Shown one piece after another: positions 50,540-58,170 of a DNA stretch of 64,000 bases (positions are counted from its first letter, which is position 1; each line of letters begins with the position of its first letter). Position numbers and translations under genes: made by a program. The notes under the pieces were generated by a model that worked only from the letters and a program-made list of their open reading frames with translations, was not told the DNA's origin and made no database searches. The DNA is from Methylobacter sp. S3L5C. Lineage in GTDB: Bacteria > Pseudomonadota > Gammaproteobacteria > Methylococcales > Methylomonadaceae. The stretch lies in the NCBI RefSeq assembly GCF_022788635.1, contig NZ_CP076024.1:3162001-3226000 (forward strand), in the 5' to 3' direction.

Positions 50540-51391
50540 ATGAATAAAAAAATAATTGGCGGCATGTTGTTTGCCGCTGTTGCTGTCAGCGGTACGGCCA
50601 ATGCGGCTATTACTACCGAGACTATCCTTAACTTTAATAAAGGTGAAGCGGCTACTCCACAAGTTGCAAGTACAGCGGGCAACCTGGGCATGACCCAGTC
50701 CGCCTATGCAGGTTTTGCTAATGTTGCTCCTCAATCCGGTGGTCTTACTGCTGGCACAAATGCCGCTGGCGCTTATTACGAAGATGGCTTGGTGGTGGGT
50801 ATTGTCCAGGATACTTCCAACAACATCGCCCATGTTCACCGTGGTGGAACGGTTAATGACAGAAACGTGATGTATCATTCCGACTCTAGTGGACTTTATA
50901 TCAGGGCTTTGGACAGTAGCGCCTTTAGCCTGACATCACTTAATTTTGATGCGGTGGCTAGTGATGAAAATCCGTATGCTACTGGCACTTACATAAGCCA
51001 AAGTTCAGGTGAGTCAGTAACCAGCGTGGCCGGTGCCAATGATTATTGGGAAATTTTGGGTTATGCCTCGGCATTAAATCCAACCCTGGATACTGATGCC
51101 AATAGTGGTGCCTGGATTGCCCGTCAAACATTGACTAACGGTTTTAACGGTCTGGTGACACTCAGTAGCGCTTTTGAAAATATTGGCGCTTTCTGGATTC
51201 ATTATGCCGGCTATCAGCAAACACCTGTAGACGGTATGCAGTTTGCCATGTCGTTGGATAATGTCATTGTTAACGCTGCTGTTGTTCCTCCTGTTGCTGC
51301 GGTACCTGTACCTGCTGCGCTGTGGATGTTTCTTAGCGGCATAATGGGTTTGTTGGCTTTCGGTAAAAAGAAAGACCGTTTGGTTGCTTAA
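50540..51391 (+). CDS. Secreted VPxP-CTERM protein with the domain also inserted in the DUF3570 protein
   Basis: The product is 283 aa. A signal peptide (MLFAAVAVSGTANA) precedes a beta-rich domain (about residues 25-250) and a sorting signal VPVPAALWMFLSGIMGLLAF with GKKKD. Words such as SAYAGFANVAPQ, GLVVGIVQDTSNNIAHVHR, YHSDSSGLYIRALDS and NDYWEILGYASALNP recur, nearly unchanged, inside the giant DUF3570 protein next door (residues about 230-415 there). The domain family is unknown to me. It may form an extracellular partner of the barrel. Confidence 0.8.
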   Translation: MNKKIIGGMLFAAVAVSGTANAAITTETILNFNKGEAATPQVASTAGNLGMTQSAYAGFANVAPQSGGLTAGTNAAGAYYEDGLVVGIVQDTSNNIAHVHRGGTVNDRNVMYHSDSSGLYIRALDSSAFSLTSLNFDAVASDENPYATGTYISQSSGESVTSVAGANDYWEILGYASALNPTLDTDANSGAWIARQTLTNGFNGLVTLSSAFENIGAFWIHYAGYQQTPVDGMQFAMSLDNVIVNAAVVPPVAAVPVPAALWMFLSGIMGLLAFGKKKDRLVA

Positions 51392-51421
51392 TAATGCTGG
51401 TTAGTTAAGTAAAGTTGAATT

Positions 51422-51456
51422 AAGGTGGAAGCGGGCAACCGCTGCCACCTTTTTTG
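51422..51456 (+). terminator. Intrinsic terminator after the VPxP-CTERM gene
   Basis: AAGGTGGAAGCGG, loop GCAA and CCGCTGCCACCTT form a stem with one mismatch, followed by six T. A clear rho-independent terminator. Confidence 0.9.
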
Positions 51457-51540
51457 TCCCTGATGTAGCGGTATTCCAGTTGGTAAAGGCACCGAAATGC
51501 TGATCGAAGATTGTCATATCCACGAAAAGAAAAAATCTTT

Positions 51541-51800
51541 GGTCCACGAAAAGCACGAAAAAATTTAATAAAAATGTTGGGTTGATAGTTAATTGACCGG
51601 ACACAATGACAGGTTACCGGTGAACAATCACTGATGTGTACTGCACAACGTCATGATAATCTCAGCAATGATTAATGAGTACTCATCATGGATTTAATAA
51701 CGCTCGAAAAAACATGCTTGAAACCTACCAAGCATTATTAAATCCCGGGCATGAACAACATGGCGGTTTTTTTTCGTGCTTTTCTTGTTTTTCGAGGACT
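51541..51800. repeat. CACGAAAAA repeat element, copy 2
   Basis: The left end is GGTCCACGAAAAGCACGAAA and the right end is TTTTCGTGCTTTTCTTG then TTTTTCGAGGAC, inverted and imperfect. It is related to the element at 48191-48349 but longer. The short open frame inside is not convincing. Confidence 0.65.
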
Positions 51801-51812
51801 TGGCGCTACACT

Positions 51813-54800
51813 CTAAAACGCATAATTCCAGCTTACTGCCAAGGCACCATTGCGATTAAGCTGATAACCGTTGTAATCGGTACTGACCGGTTGTAGCCAT
51901 TCAAAACTGACATTATGGCCCACGAATTTGCCACCGGTAACCGAGGCATTAAGACCCACACCGACATCCAGAAATCGGCCACCGTAATTACTGGCAGAGT
52001 CCACGGTTGAGGTAACTTGATGCGCCTGATTGGTTGCTCCCTTTATATCACCCTGTGCAGTATAGACACCGCGCACCGAAGCCGATAACCAATTAAACGC
52101 CTGATAGCTGCCCCAAGGGGTTGCCTGAAAAATATCCCCATAAGCATAGTCATATTTATTTTTTTCCAGACGCTTAACACCGCTCACTTGTACGCCCCAA
52201 CTAAAGTCATTGACTTGTCCTGTATAGGTCAGGCTGGGCTTAAAATCCCAGGTGCCGCTACCGGTTTGCATGCCGTAATCCTGTAAGTTGCTGCTATCCA
52301 GTCGTGCGCCGATACTACCGGTTGGTGTACTCATACCTAATCCTAAGTGAACATGATGACCGTTTTTGTCCAAGACTTTAACCAACGCGGTAACTACAGT
52401 GTCACCGATATCGTTACTAAAATGCTTGGCTCCACCATGGCCGCCAAAGTCATTTTCCTCGGTCTGATTGATATAGGGACGGATAGGATTGCTCATGGTC
52501 ATATCCATACTCATCAATTGCGGCATCAGCATGATATTTAACCAGTCCGTCGGTGCGTACATTAAATCCAGCATATGCATTTGCATGTTCATGGAAGTGG
52601 GTTTATACAAGCAACCCTGGTTATAGTCTGTACAAGCATTACTAACCAACGCCTGATCGTTGACCGAATCGCTGCCATGCAGCATGGCGCCACCCTGATT
52701 ACTGTATTGATAACGATAACCGACCATAATCTCGTCAGCTTGGCTCATCATGTGTCCATACATAACCCCGGCTGGTACCGGCACGCCGTGATGATGCATG
52801 GTGTGGCTACTGTGATCGCCACCGGTCAGTGCCTTGGCCGATAAATCCACGCTTAAATTGGCGTGGGCCAGGTAATAATCAAAATTGGCATAATTACCAA
52901 CTCCGCCGCCACCGAGTTTTAAAGAGCCTGAATGGGTAACATATTCAGCGCCAATCTCCAGACTGATGCCGCGAGCAAACTGTTTTTTTAGGGTGGCACC
53001 GCCACTTAAGTCACCAAAGGCAGATAAACGAAAGTCGCTGGAGTAGTTGCCGTCAGCACGGGGTGCCAAAAAGTACGGCGCAAAAAAGTCGGCTTGCGAC
53101 TGCGAATAATAGCGAATACTGGGGATAATGGTAAAGCCGCCGGGCAGGGTTTGAAACCATTTTGCTTCAAAGGTATGAGAATTAATACCCCAGTCGTCGG
53201 TATAAAAGCGATAGTCAAAATGTGCGGAGGCATCAAGCTCGGGTATATAGTGATTAATACGGTTGGATAAAGAGCCGATATTGCGTTGTCTGGGGCGATT
53301 TTCGCGGAATAATTCCAAACCAACGACCTCCAGATTGGTTACTGCATTCCAGTCGACGCCAGCATCGGTAGGATTCCAGAGATTATAGTATTCTGTCGGG
53401 GTGATTTCACCACGCACATAAACGGATTTATAGGGATTGCTCAAATAACCGCTTTGATTGGTATAGCTGGCGGTGGACTGAAACAAGGTGTTTTTGGAAA
53501 GTACCTGGGCGATACTGGTAGTAAAGCTGTTAAAAGTACTTGCCTCATTTAATGCTTGGTAACTAGTCGGATAATGTGCCGGGTCACTGCCATGATGGGA
53601 GCTATGGCCACTGCCGTTGCGGGCAATGGTATTGCTGGTCATGCCGTAACCGGCGGATACTGTAGTGAGTTTGTCATTAAATTCATGACTGATGTTGGTG
53701 GAGCCAAAATTGGATAAATAATCCGGTTCGTCAGAAAGACCGCCGGATATTGCCAGTGTAGTTGCATCAAGATAATATTTGACGTTGACTTGAGGCATTG
53801 AGCGGGTTTCTTGGGGTTGCACCTGAAAAACCTGTACGGCTTGGGTGCCGGTGGGCACCTGACTATTGAGAATATCACTGTATAAAGAAATGGCGGCTTG
53901 CTTGGCCAGTTCATTGAGCGATGCAGCATTCTGAGCCGATTGATCGGTATAGCTTTGGTTTATTGCTGCTGTTTGAGTAGTATAGTTGCCCGTTAGTACT
54001 GACATTTGCATCGTGTAGTTATTGGTTAACAATGCTAATTGTACAGGATCGGTTAATGCCGCCAATTGTGTATTGTAAGTGGCGGTTAAGGTTGTTATTT
54101 CAGCATTATAAGCATTTACTTGATTGGATAATGCCAAGACAGGGGAAACATTGATATTATCCAATGCCATGCTGAATTCTTTGCCATCCGTTGGTGTTTG
54201 CGGATAACCCTTAAAATGTATCCAGGCTGCATTAATATTGTTGAAGCTACTATTAAGCTGCAAGGTACCGTCAAAGCCATTGGCAACCGTCTGATAAGCA
54301 ACACGAGTGGCATAGTTGGTACCGTCACCGGTATCCAGATTTGGATTGAGTGCGGTATTAAAGCCTAAAATTTCCCAATAGTCATTGGGGCCGTTATCAG
54401 GGTTTGCCCCAGAGATAGGTGCTTTAAAATTCATAGAATCAAGACTAAAGGCCTTGCTGTCTTGGGAGCGAATATAAATACCGCTGGAATCGGAATGATA
54501 TTGCAGGGATCTATCAGCCACAGTACCAGCACGATGTAAATGGGCTATCGGGTTTGACGTATCCTCAACAATGCCAACCACCATGCCATTTTGGTTATAG
54601 CAGCCACTGCTACCTGAACCGGGACAACCGCCACCGGCGATAGGTGAGGTATTGGCAAAGCCGGCATAGGACGATAATGACATTCCGGTATTAAAGTCAA
54701 TCGTTACATTGTTGGCGATATTGCCGGGAACTGCCGCCAGATTGGTCTCGATAACGGCTTTATCGGTTTCGTATTGGTCGGTCAACGCAGGGATTGCAAC

Positions 54801-55391
54801 ATTGAGGTTATTTAAATCTGATTTGTAAGTGTCTGTAATAAGAGCTTTATCCGCATTATAAGAGGTGTCTAGCGCTGCTTGATCGTTGGTTTTTGTGGTT
54901 TCAAGCGCGGTTAGCTGAGTGTTACTATTGGTGGTAATTTCTGCCTGGGCTGCGGTATTGCCATCAGAAAATGACTGAAAACCGTTAAGACCCCCAAGTA
55001 TGGTTAATCCTGCTGCCGTGACACCACCTGATGCGGCTGATATGACATCAACATAACTAAGTTCATTTGAGACTGTGCCATCCGCTTTTTGTTTGTATTT
55101 GGCCACATTGGTCATGCTTGCCGGCATGCTAAACGATGGCGTGGCACCACTGTAAGTATCGCGATCAAGACTAAAAGCCAATTCAAGCCGGTCGGTCAAC
55201 GGAATAATCGCATCGGCATGGTAAATATCAACCTGCATACGGTTATCACTTTCCTGGTAATGGCCGTAACTGACATTGGATAGTATTTGTGCCGAAGGGA
55301 TGGCGGCCGAGACAGTCAATCCGGGCAGACTGAGTGCCGCTGTCGTGAATGCCGCCAGTGCAGTTTTTTTGTCTGATTTAATTGCAGCCAC
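51813..55391 (-). CDS. Giant DUF3570 outer-membrane protein with inserted VPxP-type domain
   Basis: About 1192 aa from GTG 55389-55391, chosen because AGGAGG stands five bases before it. Layout: signal-like segment (1-30), DUF3570 N-terminus with DTYSGAT (78-84, the ApbE target motif), coiled-coil linker (about 145-225), inserted domain (about 230-415) like the protein at 50540-51391, second helical linker (420-500), DUF3570 barrel (about 530-850), then a Met/His-rich segment (MHHHGVPVPAGVMYGHMM) and a second barrel-like part, ending in an aromatic Phe. DUF3570 proteins are usually about 400 aa. It overlaps the DUF4266 gene by 14 bases. Function unknown; probably an outer-membrane flavin or metal protein. 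Confidence 0.8.
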   Translation of the reverse strand: MAAIKSDKKTALAAFTTAALSLPGLTVSAAIPSAQILSNVSYGHYQESDNRMQVDIYHADAIIPLTDRLELAFSLDRDTYSGATPSFSMPASMTNVAKYKQKADGTVSNELSYVDVISAASGGVTAAGLTILGGLNGFQSFSDGNTAAQAEITTNSNTQLTALETTKTNDQAALDTSYNADKALITDTYKSDLNNLNVAIPALTDQYETDKAVIETNLAAVPGNIANNVTIDFNTGMSLSSYAGFANTSPIAGGGCPGSGSSGCYNQNGMVVGIVEDTSNPIAHLHRAGTVADRSLQYHSDSSGIYIRSQDSKAFSLDSMNFKAPISGANPDNGPNDYWEILGFNTALNPNLDTGDGTNYATRVAYQTVANGFDGTLQLNSSFNNINAAWIHFKGYPQTPTDGKEFSMALDNINVSPVLALSNQVNAYNAEITTLTATYNTQLAALTDPVQLALLTNNYTMQMSVLTGNYTTQTAAINQSYTDQSAQNAASLNELAKQAAISLYSDILNSQVPTGTQAVQVFQVQPQETRSMPQVNVKYYLDATTLAISGGLSDEPDYLSNFGSTNISHEFNDKLTTVSAGYGMTSNTIARNGSGHSSHHGSDPAHYPTSYQALNEASTFNSFTTSIAQVLSKNTLFQSTASYTNQSGYLSNPYKSVYVRGEITPTEYYNLWNPTDAGVDWNAVTNLEVVGLELFRENRPRQRNIGSLSNRINHYIPELDASAHFDYRFYTDDWGINSHTFEAKWFQTLPGGFTIIPSIRYYSQSQADFFAPYFLAPRADGNYSSDFRLSAFGDLSGGATLKKQFARGISLEIGAEYVTHSGSLKLGGGGVGNYANFDYYLAHANLSVDLSAKALTGGDHSSHTMHHHGVPVPAGVMYGHMMSQADEIMVGYRYQYSNQGGAMLHGSDSVNDQALVSNACTDYNQGCLYKPTSMNMQMHMLDLMYAPTDWLNIMLMPQLMSMDMTMSNPIRPYINQTEENDFGGHGGAKHFSNDIGDTVVTALVKVLDKNGHHVHLGLGMSTPTGSIGARLDSSNLQDYGMQTGSGTWDFKPSLTYTGQVNDFSWGVQVSGVKRLEKNKYDYAYGDIFQATPWGSYQAFNWLSASVRGVYTAQGDIKGATNQAHQVTSTVDSASNYGGRFLDVGVGLNASVTGGKFVGHNVSFEWLQPVSTDYNGYQLNRNGALAVSWNYAF

Positions 55392-55713
55392 AACCGCCTC
55401 CTGCACCGCTATGTCCACCTTGTGAGGCTTCTTTGCTGGTAAAAATATGATCACGAAAGCTGTTTAAATTGGGGTGGGGATTGATACCCATTTCCGGTTT
55501 GGCCAGATTACCCCGTTGCCAGGGCGCAACCGTGCTACAACCTTGGCAAACAAGCACGCTGCTACAGAGTAGGGCGATGACCAGTCGGTGAGTCCATTGA
55601 TTTCTCGTGTAGTTCGATAAGTTACCGAATGTAACGAACACATTGAGTGTCGGTCGCATAGTCTTATCCAAGGTAAGACGTTGCTCACCAAGCCATTGTG
55701 TTAAAGCGTGCAT
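55378..55713 (-). CDS. DUF4266 lipoprotein
   Basis: The product is 111 aa from ATG 55711-55713 (AAGGAT before it). A hydrophobic helix ends in the lipobox VLVCQGCS, then STVAPWQRGNLAKPEMGINP as in DUF4266, and a Gly/Cys C-terminus GGHSGAGGGCGCN. About 35 residues precede the helix, longer than usual for a lipoprotein signal. DUF4266 and DUF3570 genes are regular neighbours, with thioredoxin and ApbE. The conserved C-terminal GGCGCN could bind metal or be modified (speculative). Confidence 0.82.
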   Translation of the reverse strand: MHALTQWLGEQRLTLDKTMRPTLNVFVTFGNLSNYTRNQWTHRLVIALLCSSVLVCQGCSTVAPWQRGNLAKPEMGINPHPNLNSFRDHIFTSKEASQGGHSGAGGGCGCN

Positions 55714-55730
55714 GATGTAAATCCTTAAAG

Positions 55731-56222
55731 TTATTCAGCCAGTAGCGCCGAAACTTGTGCACTAATCATGTCTTTGTCCTCATCCCGAAAGCCGAGATGT
55801 ATTTTTCTGATTTTGCCGGTTTTATCGACCAGATAAGTCGACGGCATGGCTTGAACATCAAACTTGGCAGGGCAGTCGCCTTTTGGATCAAAAGCCGTGA
55901 CGTAATCAACGGCATTGCTAACAAGAAACTGTTTGGCTTCTTCGCTATTTTCATCGACATTGATGGCAATAATCTCAAAGCCGTTTTTGACGTGTTCGTT
56001 ACGCAAACTGTTAAAAAACGGCATTGATTTTTTACAGGGTGGACACCAGGTCGCCCAAAAATCAATCAAAATCACTTTGCCTTTATAGGCATTAAGGTCA
56101 AGTTTTTCAGCATTGCCAGTAAGTGCGGCGGGACATTGAGGGGTAGGTTGACCTTCTTGTGCTGCGTTTGCCAGAGGGGCAGTAGCCAAAAATATCAGGG
56201 TTGATAAAAGCAATTTTTTCAT
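55731..56222 (-). CDS. TlpA/ResA-like thioredoxin
   Basis: The product is 163 aa from ATG 56220-56222 (MKKLLLSTLIFLATAPLANA, signal peptide). Thioredoxin fold with VILIDFWATWCPPCKKSMPF (WCPPC) and the cis-Pro region VQAMPSTYLVDKTGKIRKIH. A periplasmic dithiol protein, often used for cytochrome or cysteine-protein maturation. It is the first gene of thioredoxin-DUF4266-DUF3570, 17 bp before the lipoprotein, whose cysteines may be its substrate. Confidence 0.9.
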   Translation of the reverse strand: MKKLLLSTLIFLATAPLANAAQEGQPTPQCPAALTGNAEKLDLNAYKGKVILIDFWATWCPPCKKSMPFFNSLRNEHVKNGFEIIAINVDENSEEAKQFLVSNAVDYVTAFDPKGDCPAKFDVQAMPSTYLVDKTGKIRKIHLGFRDEDKDMISAQVSALLAE

Positions 56223-56351
56223 GACGGTGGACGTTATTAGTTTTAAAAGACAAGCGCTTACATCACCTGTTTCTGTCGGTAAATAGCGGTATGTCGAAAC
56301 GACAGAAAGGGTTGTACTAGGCGGCCGGGAAGGCATCATCTACAAACACAA

Positions 56352-56387
56352 AAACCCGATACATCAATTTGATGTGCCGGGTTTTTG
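56352..56387 (-). terminator. Intrinsic terminator after VPxP-CTERM paralogue B
   Basis: On the minus strand AACCCGGCACATCA, loop, and TGATGTATCGGGTTTTTG form a stem with one mismatch and a T-run. It is read after the gene 56411-57304. Confidence 0.85.
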
Positions 56388-56410
56388 TTTATATCAGCAG
56401 TTTTAAGATT

Positions 56411-57304
56411 TTATACCGCTAATTTGCGTCGACGCAGACCGACAAACCCGGCCAACGCGCTGCCAAATAACCAAACGGCACCCGGCAAAGGAACGGGCGA
56501 GGTGGTTTTAATATTTAACGCATAACCATCAACGCCGGTATTCCATTTTGAGAAATCAACGCCGCCCAAGTAAATGGAATAAATATGACCGGCTTCAGCG
56601 GCAAAGGTAAAGCCGTTAACCCCATCAACATTATCGCTATAGCCGATATTAGTCAGCCCTGTGGTTGCAAATGGATTATTGGCTGTATAAGGTTTTGCAA
56701 TAACAGGATTATTCCAAGATCCGTGATGGCTATAGTTAGCAGTGCTAGTGTCCATGCCATCAAAAACGGTGACACCAAATTTGCTGAATGTACTGGGGAG
56801 TAAGTTACCCAGTGTTGTTAAATTTAAGGTAATGTTTTGAGCCACATTAGATGTTACTAAACCAATATCAGTTTGATGCTTCCAGCCTGTTGTTGGTGCT
56901 GAGTTATCGCGCCACGCACCGCCACCGGTGTCGATTTCCGCTGCTGTGCCATATTTTGCCAAGGAATCAGCCGCAGAAATGGTTGCAGCATCTCCAGAAC
57001 CCGTTAATTGAACGGCCCAGTTTAAATGAGAAGAACCGGTGTAGCCAAGAGGCAAAGCACCAGCAGACGTTCCCAACCAAGGTACGATAGTCCCTTTGTT
57101 GCCCTGACTTTCAGGGCCGGTTGCAGTGCCGGGTGAGGTGGTACCGTTGTCAAATGTGCGTGTCCAGCCATCAGTAGCTGTAGAAACTGTTGTTGTAAAG
57201 GTGTTGTACATTGTGGTTGACGCGAATGTGGTAGACGCGCTCATGGAAAGTGCTGTGCCGGCAATGGCCACTGTGATGGCTTTAGCTAATTTGGTTTTTA
57301 TCAT
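56411..57304 (-). CDS. Secreted VPxP-CTERM protein, paralogue B (riboswitch-linked)
   Basis: The product is 297 aa. Signal peptide ITVAIAGTALSMSASTTFA; domain with ISAADSLAKYGTAAEIDTGG and GVTVFDGMDTSTANYSHHGS; sorting signal VPLPGAVWLFGSALAGFVGL followed by RRRK. It shares architecture and key words with the protein at 46698-47621 but lacks its CAPC pair. Both genes have the same type of structured leader RNA. It lies upstream of the thioredoxin operon on the same strand, separated by a terminator. Confidence 0.8.
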   Translation of the reverse strand: MIKTKLAKAITVAIAGTALSMSASTTFASTTMYNTFTTTVSTATDGWTRTFDNGTTSPGTATGPESQGNKGTIVPWLGTSAGALPLGYTGSSHLNWAVQLTGSGDAATISAADSLAKYGTAAEIDTGGGAWRDNSAPTTGWKHQTDIGLVTSNVAQNITLNLTTLGNLLPSTFSKFGVTVFDGMDTSTANYSHHGSWNNPVIAKPYTANNPFATTGLTNIGYSDNVDGVNGFTFAAEAGHIYSIYLGGVDFSKWNTGVDGYALNIKTTSPVPLPGAVWLFGSALAGFVGLRRRKLAV

Positions 57305-57410
57305 GGTGATCGTTGTCGCTTATTTTAAAAGTTAACCTGTCCAGCATCTTGCCAAGGATTTATTGTCATTAACAAAATACTGGGGCCCTCTTTCGCTAAT
57401 TGACGAAAGA

Positions 57411-57484
57411 GGCAGCCCGGCTATCTTAAGTAAAACCCAAGATCCGTGGCTTTCCGAGCCCGCTTCACAACGGGGGTGGCAAAG
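57411..57484 (-). ncRNA. GEMM (c-di-GMP-I-like) riboswitch candidate B
   Basis: On the minus strand, 107 nt before the gene start. The stem is CCCGUU-GUGA-AGCGGG (GNRA loop), then CUCGGAAAGCCACGGAUCU and AAGAUAGCCGGGCUGCC. Compared with candidate A, stem pairs change together (C-G for U-A, U-A for C-G) while loop and core stay, which is covariation. A strong hairpin follows (CCUCUUUCG/CGAAAGAGG) that can extend by pairing GGGC of the aptamer's 3' strand with GCCC, so aptamer and hairpin may exclude each other. Confidence 0.68.
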
Positions 57485-58170
57485 TAATAAAGCTTTGCAT
57501 AATATTTATGCAGCACTTTCTTTTTGAGAACAAAACCGCTGCGATAGTGTTGCCGGTTTATTCTATTATTTTTAGTTAGCATATTTTATGCCATTTCTTA
57601 AAAAAATAAAAAAATCATTTACTTACAACAGGTTACTTGATAGCGTTATTGCGGTTGTAGTAAAAGCCGGTGCGAAGCAGGAGGCACAATTAATTAAACT
57701 ATGTTATTTGACATAAAAAAAATGAAAAGTAGGTGATATCCCGCTTTTTAATAAAACGAGTTATTTTTAGTGGCGGGTAAAAGTCAGGGTAACAGGGAAG
57801 GGCGGCAAATAGCTTCGATGGAGTAAAGCCGAATCGAGGCATCAAGTTTGAATTAGCCTCGATTTTACTAAGTTATATCGAGTCTATTTAACGGGTATTA
57901 TATTAACGATTGTATTAGGTAATTTTTATGCGACTACAAACCGATGGTGCAGGTAGCTTTTCTCTTTGACAAGTAGCCTTTTATCTTCCGCTGAAGTTTA
58001 CTTTGGCGGTTTTTTATGTCTGGTAGTTCATTGTTTTAGAGTCAAACGTGACGCGGTTTGTTGCCCCGTCACTCAGGTTTTAAAAGTTATTGAAATTTTG
58101 AAACGGTTTAGCTTTAGATTGTAAGCACGGGTCGGTATCTTGCTTTTTTACAAGCAGTAGCAAGTGAACA
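57485..58170. other. Intergenic region upstream of the riboswitch
   Basis: About 690 bp, AT-rich. It holds one TGTTATTTGACA motif (57702-57713). No open frame is supported. A region at 57990-58016 with CCGC and GCGG followed by a T-run could be a weak terminator. Confidence 0.5.
57702..57713. promoter_or_regulatory. TGTTATTTGACA motif
   Basis: Same 12-mer as at 48136-48147, in the same extended context CTATGTTATTTGACA. It lies about 400 bp upstream of the VPxP-CTERM paralogue B start. Confidence 0.55.

Noticed and set aside
53006-55283. Several 60-100-codon frames opposite or within the DUF3570 gene
   Set aside because: They are shadows of the long beta-barrel gene, without ribosome sites or family features.
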